The notes: a model not told the origin generated them from the letters alone. A DNA stretch of 64,000 nucleotides from Marasmius tenuissimus (GCA_029532415.1 JAQOTA010000071.1:1-64000), one strand, 5' to 3'; shown: positions 1-12,510, counted from the stretch's first letter. Numbers and translations: made by a program.

Positions 1-285
1 TGACGGCCATTGCAGCGAAGGGAATGCCCTTGTAAGCTGGACCGAAGAGAATGTCGAATTCTGGTATCGGGTTGATTGCGGACTTTCGGGCCTCAACAAT
101 GGTGGATGCATAGGCCTTAGCGAGGGCGGAGAGGATGGGCCCTGCGCTGATGAGACCAGAGTTGAAGAAGTAGGGGGAGGTCCTGGATTGTTTGGATGAG
201 CTACTAATAGAGAAGACTTTGAAGTTACTACTCACCTTCCTCCCTTCAGTGCAAATTCCCCGAATTTGAGCGCACCTACAGACAT
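1..285 (-). CDS. URA5: Orotate phosphoribosyltransferase, 5' part (runs off left edge)
   Basis: Orotate phosphoribosyltransferase joins orotate to PRPP to make OMP, the fifth step of UMP synthesis in the cytosol. Two exons are visible: 285-236 and 182-1, separated by a 53-base GT-AG intron. The joined protein reads [12 protein letters not shown], then [14 protein letters not shown] and [18 protein letters not shown], which are the N-terminal strand and substrate-loop signatures of this family (usually LKFGxFxLKSGRxSPYFFN and FGPAYKGIP). The PRPP loop and the C-terminus lie outside the window. The ATG at 285 gives a protein about 15 residues shorter at the N-terminus than most fungal homologues. 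An upstream coding exon may exist, since a TAG that could serve as a splice acceptor falls just after this ATG, but I could not build one in frame. Family identity is firm; the start is not. Confidence 0.88.
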
Positions 286-970
286 AGCTCTATCTATCAA
301 ATCAACTTGGTACGCCTGTAGCGACATTTACGCTCAGTGACTATTTGGCTACGAAGGATGAGGTCCCAGAGTAGGGGAATATGCAGGCAAAGGCGAACTA
401 TCGACGGTCATGAAAAAGAGAAACAAGTGCATGCCCGGAAGTTATAAAATCGCCGGTGGCCGGTAACCAGTAACCGTTTACAGTGGTTCTTCGGCTTTTC
501 CTGTCCGAAGATCCGTGATTATTCCCACGATGCCTGCCTCAGGGCCCAGGCTCTCTTAGCGAGACTGTCAGGCTTCTATCCTCGGCCTCAGCTGTCAAGA
601 CAATCCACCGCACTGTAATTCGTCAACTGAAAACAGGAAGGTCTGACCGGAGTCATAAACATGAATTAGAGTATATTGCCACTCGCGCACATAAATTGTA
701 AGCTGTACCAACACTACGTCAATTATGATCGTTACAATGCATTCTTACGATCCACCACCCGGTTGAGGTGGGAATTTACAGACTCGCTCCGAGCCCTCCC
801 AGGACCTCCCGCTCACATGTGGCGAGCTCAATACGCGTGTGCACACACGCGTTAACTGCCGATTGTGCGAATACGCCATCTCCTCCCAGATGAACCAGCA
901 GCTCTATGGCACTAAGTCAGACAGGTGCATGGGGCAACGTCTCAATTTGTTGAGGTGCGTCCCAGAGCTC
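286..970. other. Intergenic, contains left end of duplicated unit 1
   Basis: No gene is supported here. From about 490 onward the sequence resembles 3748 onward (for example a shared stretch starting ttcggctttt and ending cacgatgcctgcctc, with substitutions), which marks the approximate left end of a tandem duplication. The far end holds a palindrome at 833-852. Confidence 0.6.
833..852. repeat. Alternating purine-pyrimidine hairpin, unit 1 copy
   Basis: The 20 bases acgcgtgtgcacacacgcgt form two 9-base complementary arms around a 2-base spacer and are mostly alternating purine and pyrimidine. The site lies about 120 bases beyond the stop codon of the minus-strand DUF6533-like gene. The matching position of unit 2 carries a perfect palindrome at 4042-4061. 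Confidence 0.8.
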
Positions 971-2300
971 TCAGTCGGATATTGTCCGCAGCTCATGTGT
1001 TCGAACGTCCCAAGTGGAACTGGTGTTGAAATCGGTGAAGACAGCTGCTTCGTTCGCAGAGGAACCCCTTCGAGCGAGCCGTTGGAGATGGAGAACAAGA
1101 CGGCACCCCTTAGACGGCGTAAAAGAGTATTCCTGGTGACATGATTGAGATGACATACCGCGCATGAAACCACCGAGATGAACAACCTATAGTCTTGGGT
1201 TAGTGTTTACACTCTGAATGAACCCGGCGGCGAAGGACTGGTACTTACGGATAGACAAATACCGCGCCCAATCCCTTCTGGTAAGTGGCCACGATGATGG
1301 ATACGAGAGTTCCTTGTCATAGAGTGAGACTTAGTACACGTTAAAAAAGCCTGAGCTCACGAACCAAAAACTGTAATGAAAACTAACAGCGCATCCCTGT
1401 TCAAGACCGACAAAAGGTCTGGAGCCGAAATCGAAATGTCCTTTAGAGCCCATGGATAGGTCTTGAACATCGTGAGGCACAGCATAATGCCTTGCGTAGC
1501 TAGCTCTCCGATTCTAGAAAGGTTCCATTTGTCGAGGGCTTCCATAGTTTAAATGTTTTGGGGAAAACACTCACAGGAACGTAGCAACGCCTGGGTCGCC
1601 ACAGTGAGCTCGGAACTCCGGAAGGCAGATGAAGTTGAAATCAATATAGCTAGCAGGTATGTTTCGAAAACGGACAACACTCCAAACTCCCAGGGCTATC
1701 CTCCCGAGAAGGATGAGTCCAAGGAAGGCACCCATTTGCTGGCTTCCTTTGTACAACGCGTATACTGCATAAGCATGTGAGTTTACACGTCCAAAGAGCG
1801 GGGGTCAATCTCTCACCTCGTAACATGAGTACCATCTGTAGTAGAATAACAAATATCCAACACACCACAGTCTCGCATACCAGACGGATGTAACAGAGGC
1901 GAGCGGGGACTGCAACGTACTTGCACATCCAGTATGTTGCAGTTACGACATCGCAGCTATGTTTGAGTTCCAGTGAGCCTTTCTTGCGCCCGGACTTCTC
2001 GGGAAACGCACTCACATCTGAGTGAGTATGGCGAAGTATCTTGTCAGAAAGTACAAGCAATGGGTGGGGGATCGAAACTTTGTTGGAAACCTAGATACGG
2101 GTGACCTGCGCTTTGAATTTGAACCATGATAATGCAACTCAGAGCAACATACCCCCAAATCAACTCTCTCTCATCTTTTAGACACAAGAACATGTCACCC
2201 GAGGTCAAAAACAGGCCTAGAGCTGGAACAAAAATGAGCAAGTAGGTCAAAAACCTCAGACTAATTGAGCCTTACCTGTCGCGGAGAGCCGGACATCCAT
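971..2300 (-). pseudogene. DUF6533-like multi-pass membrane protein, copy A, with internal stop
   Basis: Nine exons fit by comparison with the intact paralogue at 59487-60822: 2300-2276, 2222-2153, 2039-2016, 1956-1817, 1764-1575, 1513-1361, 1329-1249, 1186-1159 and 1108-971 (282 codons plus stop). Family hallmarks are LKDERELIW near the N-terminus, VLMLR/VYALY at the exon 4-5 junction, and a C-terminal GCRLVLHLQR. Several hydrophobic segments suggest about seven membrane helices; function is unknown for the family. Exon 7 contains an in-frame TGA at 1319-1317 (reading SLTL-stop-QGTLVS), where copy B has LFDKGTLVS. No nearby alternative AG restores the frame, so the product would stop at roughly residue 206 of 282 and lose the last helices. 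A TATA-like box is present upstream, so transcription may persist. It could still be functional if spliced in a way I did not see. Confidence 0.8.
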
Positions 2301-2369
2301 GGTTATGGTTTGGCAGTTGGCTCGCCAACGTCAGGAAAAAGGTGGAAAATAAAGGTGAGTGCTCGACAA

Positions 2370-2382
2370 CATATATATAAAT
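2370..2382 (-). promoter_or_regulatory. TATA-like box of DUF6533-like copy A
   Basis: An atatatataaa tract on the plus strand reads as a TATA box on the minus strand, about 70-80 bases ahead of the ATG at 2300. The intact paralogue has a tatatatatt tract about 50 bases ahead of its ATG, so the placement is shared. Confidence 0.5.
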
Positions 2383-2639
2383 TCGGAACCGAACGGTTTG
2401 GTACAACCAATGAAGTGCGCCAAAGGGGGAACGATTCGGTCACCAAAGTGTTCGCCAAAATGTATGTAGGCACCAGCCGTGAGAAGCGACTCAAGAAACT
2501 CGTAAGCCAAATACAAGGGACTCACAACGATCTCGTCCTAGCAAGGTTTCAGAGATCGATGGAGAACCGACATCCACATCCACACATCGAACATTCAACA
2601 CAGTCACCCTCACCCTTGACGGAGCGTGCAGCCCCGTCG

Positions 2640-3052
2640 ATGTAAGGTATAGAGTCGCTCGACCCTAACAGGCGTATTCTGGATTGCAATCAATCCTTTT
2701 GAATCCTAGACGGTCAAAAGATTAATTAGTTCATTACACGGGGCGATAGTGCGGGAAGTACGGAAGAATGGGCAGAGAATTATTATATTCACGACCTGTG
2801 ATGTTTCAAAGGTCAAAGCGAAACGTACACAAAGTTCAAACCTCTTCCCGATGACGATCCCATCAGGCCAAAGACCCATAAACGATACGGAACATATCCG
2901 AAGTGGCCACTGAACGGTTCAAAGGAAACAGCAATTACGACCATGTCGACATCAGGAGCCAGAGCCCCACGGGCCACTACACAAGAGGATGTTTGTATGA
3001 GCGGTCCGAGACTGGACGAGAGGAATCCTTGAACCGTAGGTACCATTGCTCT
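2640..3052. repeat. Duplicated intergenic block, unit 1
   Basis: This block resembles 5880-6306 in unit 2. Matching landmarks include ggcgtattctggattg/ggcgtattgtgaaaa, the gtcgacat region, and a cgaaacgtacac/cgaaacacgacgtacac stretch. It lies between the promoter of the DUF6533-like gene and the 3' end of the DUF6534-like gene in both units. Open frames in it do not keep a common reading frame, so I do not call a gene. Confidence 0.55.
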
Positions 3053-3069
3053 TGATTATATGCCATTTA

Positions 3070-3610
3070 CGGTTACTATATAGGGGATCCAGCCACTGAT
3101 TCGAGGATAGCGGAAGTCGAGAACCAAATTTACAGATCTGAGTATACGTCGTGAGCCACGGAGTGAAGAGGAGTAGGAGATTCACCGCAGAGCTTATCCG
3201 TATCTTAGTTCCCAGTTGTTGATCGCTACCAGCTCTCGACCAAAAGTAGTAGAAACGAACGCCGCGATCGCACTGCCAAAGAGAACTTCATCGACGATGA
3301 GTACCTCGCGAAACACAGCTTCGGAAACGTCATCCTACTCACAGTAAGACATAAAGCTAAAGGACCTACTTCAAGTTCTCATAAGATGCACCGGACTTAG
3401 AATACTCGCGCACACCTAAACACCAAACGTAACTGTAGCTCCCCGTAAAAAGCAATATGTCGGGTCGTAGATATTGCCCACCTATTTATTGGTGCAAAGA
3501 ACCACCCTGATTCAATCCACTCCGGTAAGCGTGCAATGAATCTGAGGTACTCGTCGTGGCCACCTATTATGACTTGCAATAGGAGAGTGTAGATGCCATA
3601 TACGAGCGCC
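3070..3610 (-). pseudogene. DUF6534-like membrane protein relic, unit 1
   Basis: The stretch 3610-3450 encodes ALVYGIYTLLLQVI, then HDEYLRF and WFFAPI, matching exon a of the DUF6534-like gene at 6325-7516 (ALVYGIYALLLVQVI, HDEFLRF, WFFVPV). Compared with that copy, the end of exon a is 8 bases shorter, which breaks the phase. In the ancestral frame of the next exon a TAG sits at 3418-3416 where the other copy has CAA. Remnants of exons c and d can be followed to about 3070, including the shared aaccaaat(c/t)tacag acceptor. There the sequence jumps straight into the duplicated intergenic block, so the last two exons, which carry the family signature ETNALTA and LNSR, are missing. This is a decayed, 3'-truncated copy. 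Confidence 0.75.
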
Positions 3611-3659
3611 CTGAATGCCACGCCCGGACTAAGGACCAAGCGATAAGAATGATAAAATG

Positions 3660-4187
3660 AGCGAGCTACCGATGATGATCATGGAAGAGGAAGAGAAGAA
3701 GCCCACACCTGGACAAAACGACAAAGTTGACTTGATGTAATTTTCGGCTTTCTCCACTGTGCCGAGGATCTGCATTTCCCACGACGCGTACCTCTATCCT
3801 CAACTCGATCTAAGCCCTACCGTGATTTCGATGTCGATTGCTTGGCTGACGACAGGGACGCCGAGGTAAGGATCTGTTAGGATGTTGATATGGATTGGAA
3901 ATGCTACTCGTATATAAAAGTCAGAAGCATTAACAACACCATATTGAACGTGGTCGTTTGTGGGCCCCAGTACAAGCCTTGCGATCCCCGAGCCCGCCTC
4001 GAGCCCTCTCAGATTCTCCTATTAAGATACCGCGAGTTAAACGCGTGTGTGCACACACGCGCTCACCGCCGGGTGCACAAATAGCTCATCTCTCGGTAAT
4101 CCAGCAGTTGGACGGCAGTGCCCAGTAGGCACTGTCAAATGCATGGCGCGACATCGTATTCAGGTGAGGAAGGTACGTCCCAGACGT
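3660..4187. other. Intergenic, left end of duplicated unit 2
   Basis: No gene supported. The stretch from about 3748 corresponds to about 490 in unit 1. It ends in the perfect palindrome at 4042-4061 and the 3' flank of the copy B membrane gene. Confidence 0.55.
4042..4061. repeat. Perfect 20-base palindrome, unit 2 copy
   Basis: cgcgtgtgtgcacacacgcg is its own reverse complement and alternates purine and pyrimidine throughout, so it can form a cruciform or Z-DNA. It occupies the same place, past the stop codon of the DUF6533-like gene, as the hairpin at 833-852. Confidence 0.85.
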
Positions 4188-5540
4188 TTAATTGGATACA
4201 GCTTGAATTGTCTGTAACTCATGTGTTCGAATGTCCCAAGTGGTACTCGCGTTCAGATCAGTGAAAACGATTGCCTCGTTCGCAGAGGAACCCCTTCGAG
4301 CGAGCCGCTGGAGATGGAGAACAAGCCGGCACCCCTTTTATGGTGTAAATGAATGCTCCCGGTAGGATAATTATCTGAGGTGACACACCGCGCATGAAAC
4401 CAGCGTGACAAACAACCTGCAGTCAGGGTAAGTGTTTACATTCTGGATGTTTCTGGTGGTGAACTTGGACTACTACTTACGGATAGACAAAAAGGGCACT
4501 CGTTCCCTTCTGATAAGTGGCAACGACGATGGACACGAGAGTTCCTTTGTCGAAGAGCTTTCTCAGACTTCGTACACGGCGACAGAGTCTGGGCTCACGA
4601 ACCAAATACTGCAACGAAAACTAACAGTGCATCCCTATTTATAACTGACAAGAGGTCTGGCGCGGAGAACGAGACGTCCTTCAGAGCCCACGGATAGGTC
4701 TTGAACAATGTGAGGAATAACATGGTGCCTTGTATAGTCATTTCCCCAGCCCTGGAGAGGTTTCAGTCGTAGAGGGCTACATGGCTTTGGTGTTTTTGGA
4801 AGCACACTCACAAGAAGGTCACAATGCCTGGGTCGCTACAGTGAGTTCGAAGCTCCGGAAGGCAAACGAAGTTAAAACCAATATAGCTGGCAGATAGGTT
4901 CCAGTATCGAGCAACACTCCAAGCTCCAAGAGCTATTCTTCCGAGAAGGATAAGACCAAGGAAGAGACCCATTCGCTGATTTTTGTTGTAAAGCGCGTGT
5001 ACTGTAGGAGCGCATAAGAAAGTTACACGTCCGAAGAGCGGCAGTCGGCCTCTCACCTCGTAGCATGAGGACCATCTGCAGTATAATGACAAACGTCCAG
5101 CACACCACAGTCTCGCACACCAGACGGATGTAACAGATGTGAATCGGGACCGCAACATACTTATACTTCCAGAATCCCGTAGTTGCGACATCGCAGCTAT
5201 ATTAAAGCTCCAGTAAGCCTTGATGATGATCAGAACTGAGAAGACATGCTCACATCTGAGTAAGTATGGCAAGGTATCGTGATAGAAAGTATAAGGAATG
5301 GCTAGGGGACCGAAACTTCGTCGGAAAACTAAAAACCGGCGACTGGCGCTTTAACATTGGATCATATATTTCAATTCGGAAGAGACTTATACATACTCCC
5401 AAATCAACTCTTTCTCATCTTTTAGACACAAGAACATGTCTCCTGAGGTCAAAAACAGGCCTAGAGCTGGGAGAAATGAGCAAGAAGGTCGGAAACCTCA
5501 GGCCATTAGGCTTACCTGTTGCGGAGAGACGGATATCCAT
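4188..5540 (-). CDS. DUF6533-like multi-pass membrane protein, copy B, with damaged splice site
   Basis: Nine exons by homology: 5540-5516, 5466-5397, 5272-5249, 5196-5057, 5001-4812, 4751-4599, 4567-4481, 4416-4389 and 4334-4188, coding 287 residues if all are used. It keeps DMFLCLKDEKELIW, MVLMLR/VHALY, NRDALLVF and GCRLVLHLQRLARR, and no internal stop was found. The oddity is the acceptor of the 24-base exon 3: the other two copies have AAG or TAG before ATAC, but here it is ACG, so the AG is gone. Skipping exon 3 keeps the frame and would remove eight residues between the first two hydrophobic segments. Exon 7 here is 87 bases against 81 in copy A and 84 in the third copy, all multiples of three. 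Probably still coding, with altered splicing; function unknown, membrane location inferred from hydrophobicity. Confidence 0.75.
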
Positions 5541-5879
5541 GGTCGTGGCTTTGCTCGCCAACTTCAGGGTGGAGGTAGAGAAGAAAGGCGAGTGCTAGGT
5601 AGTACTTGTATGAATTTGGAGTCGAACTGATTTGGTGCAACCAATGGAATGCACCAAAGGGGGAAGGTTACGGCGACCAAATGTACATAGGCCGAACTTC
5701 CAGGGCAACTGGGACATTCGTGAGAAGCAGCTCAAGAATGGTAATCGCAAAGTCCAACGATTTCGTCCTCGCAGAGTGCAGGGATCGATAGAAAACCGGT
5801 GGTCATATCCCACATGTCGCACTCGGTCACCCCCACCTTTGACGGAACGCACAGAAATGGACCTAGATGCAGACCCGTA

Positions 5880-6306
5880 TACGATCGTTGAACCCCAGCG
5901 GCGTATTGTGAAAAATGATCATTCCCGCTGACACCGAAAACGTTCAAAAGACAAGTCAATTCAGCAGACGGGTCGCTGGCACGGGAAGGCCAGTCCCTGA
6001 AGCTGAACTATAACAGATAACTGGATGATATTCACGGCTTGTGATACTTGAAAAATCGAAGCGAAACACGACGTACACAGCTTGAACCTCGCGAGAATCC
6101 TTCCCGACCACAATGACAAGTCCACGAAAATAGAACCCATCAGGCGATACACAATATATCTTGTCACTGAGCAGCGTTAAGGGTCGAAACGCCACATTTA
6201 TGATCATGTCGACGCTCGAGCCGCACCCAACCAAGGGGATGTTTGTTTGGGGGCTCCTAGTCTAGCCGAAAGGAGCCTCGAATCATAGGAACGACCCCTC
6301 GTCAGG
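5880..6306. repeat. Duplicated intergenic block, unit 2
   Basis: Counterpart of 2640-3052, with matching order of landmarks and many substitutions. It separates the promoter side of copy B from the stop codon of the DUF6534-like gene. Confidence 0.55.
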
Positions 6307-6324
6307 TACGATACGAGGGATCCG

Positions 6325-7516
6325 TTACCAATGATACCTGTGAACGCCTCGAACCGGTGATAGTGTATCGCTCGGCTTCATTTCAAGATGAAGATCCCGC
6401 GTCGTCGAATACTGGAAGTCGTAGCTTTGCGTGTCTTTGCCAGGTAGGGGCGGTAAGGGTTCGCTCTGCTGGCAAGTAGAAGCCGACAATCGGGAACTAG
6501 CTCGTGTGCTCAAGAGTCTGTGACTACACCTAGAGCACTCCGCAAGGGGTACGGTGAATGAGGCCCCGATGGAAGCATTGTCGTTTATACTGTTGCCTTC
6601 ACGGCCTTGAGAGGACCTGAACCGTAGGTTCATCATCACGAGGAGAGAGTTGCCATAGATGCTGGGTAAGATAAGAGCGGAGACAGTGAAATAGGTTTGA
6701 TTTTGTGGCCCGAGGAGCAAGGCTACAGTGACGACCGCAAGCGTAGCTAGAGTCCTTAAGATGTCAATCTCAATTATGCCGACTATAAAGCGCCGGTACC
6801 CACCAGTCAGCGCGTTGCTCTCAATGACGAGGCGTATAACCTTTCCTACAATTCCCTTGGTATTGTCGATGGCGGAACCACTGCGCGTGAGCTACCGAAG
6901 TCAATGTCATCGAGAACATCTTGCTGTATCTTGTCTGATTTTCTTACCAGGTATATCATATATCCCGCGATGGCCAAATCACAGACAGCCGAAGTTGAAA
7001 ACCAAATCTACAGGCCCAAGTTTGAGTCGCGAGCTGTGGCGTGGCAAAAGGTAGTAAAGTTACCGCGGAGCTTATCCGTATCCCTGGAGAACTAGTTCCT
7101 AGTTGTTGAACGCTACCGGCTCTCGATCCAAAACTAGCAGAAACGAACGCTGCAATCGCACTTGTCGAAGACAACTTTATTGACGATGAGCACCTCCGAA
7201 ACATGACAGCCTCGGAAACGACATACCGCGATAAGACATAAAGGGCCCGCTTTACTTCCTGATAAGAACGAAATGCGCCAGGCATAGAACACTTGGACGC
7301 TAAACGTAACTATACCATCATGAGAAGCCACAGAATGTCGAAGATGTGGATTTCGCTCACCTATCCCCCCGATCACTGGTACAAAGAACCATCCCAATCC
7401 AATGCCCTCTGGTGAGCGTGCGGTAAATCTGAGAAACTCGTCGTGGCCGCACATTATGACTTGCACTAAGAGGAGGGCGTAGATGCCATATACGAGCGCT
7501 CTGACGAGACCTCGAT
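6325..7516 (-). CDS. DUF6534-like multi-pass membrane protein (5' exon unresolved)
   Basis: Six exons join in frame: 7516-7361, 7309-7227, 7174-7064, 7007-6948, 6891-6804 and 6746-6325, giving about 305 residues. The order of signatures is that of basidiomycete DUF6534 proteins: DRGLVRALVYGIYALLLVQV, GWFFVPVIGG, VQVFYAWRISFLSGS, then WFSTSAVCDLAIAGYMIYL, RLVIESNALTATLAVV and LPSIYGNSLLVMMN, followed by a polar cytoplasmic-type tail of about 110 residues. Several hydrophobic helices are evident. The first coding exon, with the start codon and first helix, was not located; the region 7520-7860 has candidate Met codons but no convincing join. The gene belongs to duplicated unit 2, and its unit 1 partner is broken. 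Substrate and role are unknown for this family. Confidence 0.72.
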
Positions 7517-8392
7517 CTATTGAGAGGATCACACCATAGATATCTGTACAAGCGGTGAGCATATTGTCGGGCGAGTGCAAAGCCAACAAGACCTACATAT
7601 CTGCACAGAGAGAACCCCGAACAGAACGAACAACACTAGAATCCCGACAAACTAGATACTATCGTATGAGATATCTTGCATCCTTCGGGTAAGCCACTGA
7701 GCATTCACCATAGGACCTACACTTCGTACGAGGTGAGATGAGATGAGTCTGACTATAGACTGGAGAGATGAGCACAACGTACATGTCAGGATCTGGTCGA
7801 AATGTTGTAAGCACTTGCATGGTCGGAGGCATTTGGGGTAGAGACTGCATGGTGGTACAGGGTGATAGTTCCAGCTATTGGCCACCTAAGAGCCAGTGAG
7901 GTCAAGCTGGGGGTGTGTATGGGGTCGCATGATCGCGTTTTGGGGGAGGTTTATGTACGGAAACCACCCTTGAGCCTTTGATATAGATCATCAAATGAGA
8001 AAAATACCTGAGACCACAGGGCTTCGTTGAAGGTTCAACGCAGGGGGGCGGGAAACCGAGTTTTGCTCGCCATCATATTCAGTACGTACTAATCGAATAC
8101 AATAAAGCACATGATTGATTGATACGATTGGCGAGAGGAGGATAAACGGTAGAACGGCGATCGACAGTCGTCATTTTGACCTCGCTATCGTTGACGAGGT
8201 GTCAAGAGCAGGACCTCGCCGAAGACGGTCTACCCTCCACGGTACATGTGAGAAGTCGAAGTGCCATCCGCGCATCTCTGAGCTCGTACAGGAACGCACA
8301 ATCGAGAGACCAGCTACCAAGCACGTCAGCAACATATGTCATCATCACTGCGGAAAAACGGGCGGGGCTTGTGAGGGTACGTTTGTGCTCCG
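7517..8392. other. Upstream region of the DUF6534-like gene; no supported gene
   Basis: The missing first exon of the minus-strand gene ending at 6325 should lie in the first few hundred bases. Small frames occur on both strands, but none has family support. The right half is the 3' flank of the next DUF6534-like copy. Confidence 0.5.
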
Positions 8393-9580
8393 CTATCGTT
8401 CCCTGTCGCCCCTTACTGAGAGATCATCGACAATGTGATGATGTGGTGGAGTAGATTCTGGATCGGTTGCCATTGCAGGAGAGTTTTCAATGTCAACATC
8501 GTCGCTAGGGAAAGAACGAATCTCGAGGACCTCAGCACTTCTAGCTCTGAAACGCGAGACGTGAGGGGTATCTGAGTCTATCTGAGGAGATCGCAGGTTC
8601 GTCAAAGATGGATCTTCTTCGACTTGCTGAGAGTGTGAAAAGGTCAACCTCGAGTTGAGTGTCATCGCGAACGAGTTAGCGTAGAGGGTTGGAAGTAGGA
8701 GTGTGGAGGTGGTGAAATAGGTGGTTCCCGGAAAGGCGTACAACATGATGATGGACAGGACTGCGACCAAAGCTTTGCAAGGGAGGTTGGTCAGGCTCGT
8801 GACAATATAAAAATGGCATATCGCGGACGTACATGTTATTGCGTTAGTTTCAATGATGAGCAACAACCTCTTGACCAGACCGCGAAGGTTCTCATGCATG
8901 ATCCTCCCATTACAAGTGAGCTACAGCGGTTCAGCGCTGATCTTGACTCGCTACGAATCGACATACCAAGTAAGTCATATAGATAGCTATGACTATATCG
9001 CACACAGCGGAACAAGTATAGGAAACCTGTTATGGGGTACCATGATTACGGTGAATAGAGGCGTATCAATATAAGATCAACATCTACGCCGATAGAATGA
9101 CTCATCATTAAAGAGAGCTGATTCAAAAGCGAATTAAGGCCTTCGACCGGCTTCCCAGACCGTGCACCGAATGCAGCAGAAACGAATGCAGCAACCATGC
9201 TCGCCAGAGATAACTACATAAAGTATGAGATGATGGTCCGGGGCCTTGATGAAAGTACTCACAATGGCTATCGCAACCGCACCTACTCGCCTACGGGACA
9301 GACAAATATCCGCCAGGCATAGAAGTTCTGAACGACGGAGCTAACTGTCGCCGATGAGGTTGTGTGAGCGTTCTCCTCCTGATGCCGAAGAAGTCCGTAC
9401 CTATCCCTCCCGCTACGGGCACGAAGAACCACCCAAGGTTCAAGTCATCGCGTTGTCTCGTTGCCCTTAAGAAGCAATTCCGACCGACGAAGATTGTCTG
9501 GGTAAGAAGAAGCATATAGATACCGCTAACCGATAACCTTGTGAAGAGTTTGTCCCAGGTGAAAACGCGATAGTAGAGGA
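8393..9580 (-). pseudogene. DUF6534-like membrane protein, third copy, with one-base frameshift
   Basis: Exons 9580-9401, 9344-9263, 9213-9088, 9026-8967, 8920-8833 and 8772-8393 match the neighbour at 6325-7516; two exons have identical lengths (60 and 88 bases). Signatures are YYRVFTWDKLF, GWFFVPVAGG, VVQNFYAWRIF, SCSAVC-like YTCSAVCDIVIAIYMTYL, LLLIIETNAITSLVAVLSII and LYANSFAMTLNSR, with an acidic, polar tail of about 95 residues. In the second exon the frame is lost near 9300: after YAWRIFV the reading runs into a stop, while removing the effect of a single missing base would continue into RRVGAVAIAI and the rest. This exon is 82 bases against 83 in the neighbour. The 5' exon is not resolved. 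I call it a probable pseudogene; a base-calling error is the alternative. Confidence 0.68.
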
Positions 9581-10682
9581 CTAGAAAGGGAAGGTAAAAT
9601 CAATGAAAGAAGCGTGCATGAGACATTTTTGACATACATATTTGCACAGATAGTAGGCTGAATAGTGAGAAAACCGCAAATTATCTGAGAATACGATGAG
9701 AACCTGGAAGCTCTGATCTTCCTAATGGCGTACGAGAGGGCCAGCACTACATGAATAGAGCAATAAGCACCAAGTCAGTAGCCAGAGAAAGGTTGCTCGC
9801 ACATATGAGATACGTCAGCGTCCTGCGCGATATTGGCAAACGACATCCTTCAAGAAAATGCCTTTGCGCGTTTCGAGTCCAATTTAGAGGCGGGGTTATA
9901 TATCTGCAAAAGTGTTAGACTTCATCGCACGAGATACGGAGTTTCATCACCTGTCGTGGTATCGACGTTGATGGTCAGAACCAATTCAAAAGGATCTCAA
10001 TACTGGATTGAATGGGTTTGTATAGGATGTAGTACTAAATAAGGTAGGTCGAAGATCCTTCAAGCCAAAATCACTTCTGTACCATATGGAAGCGATTGGA
10101 TGATCCATGTGTGAGTCGGTATCTGTGCTGTGAGGGACCATGGTGATTCCTTGTCTCCTATTACGCCTCCCGTATATGAATAGCAGCTTCTATGATGCCC
10201 CAAGATCGAAAATGGCGATATGGGATTTTTCAAGGAACCAGCTCTTTGGCGATTCTGTTTGATTGAGAGAAGGTATGAGATGCCAGGAATGGTCACTCGC
10301 AACGAGACTGATTACGGCCTGGTACCCTCCGAGTTTTGTTCTGGTCCTTCATCATGGAGAGCTCGTTTGCTCGCCTGGTGGATGCGAGCTGGAAGAATAA
10401 GTCCAAAAAACGTTCGAGAGACTTCATGGTGTATCTCTGAGTCCTGACACGATAAGAATCGACCTTTACACGATCCAAGGACAAAAGAAGATGGTGGTGT
10501 CGATAAGAGTTGTCTGTGCGTGACTTGACACAACAATTTGTCACGTTGTGTCACATAATTGATATTGAGCGTCTATAAGCACCCACTCGAGTACAGTTAG
10601 GAAGCGTTTATACATGTATGTGTTTCGTTGGAGCAGATAATAGTACAGGAGACATTCAGAGTTCTTTCTATTTACTGATACA
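9581..10682. other. Intergenic; nothing supported
   Basis: About 1.1 kb with only short frames on both strands. The left end would hold the first exon and promoter of the DUF6534-like copy, which I could not define. The right end is the 3' flank of the monooxygenase gene. Confidence 0.5.

Positions 10683-12510
<1,828 letters not shown>

Noticed and set aside
839..1144. Plus-strand frame over the 3' end of copy A
   Set aside because: Antisense of exons 8 and 9 of the minus-strand gene and begins at a GTG inside the hairpin.
2265..2645. Plus-strand frame of 126 codons upstream of DUF6533-like copy A
   Set aside because: Overlaps the promoter and first exon of copy A; the corresponding sequence in unit 2 does not keep the same frame, so it is not under coding constraint.
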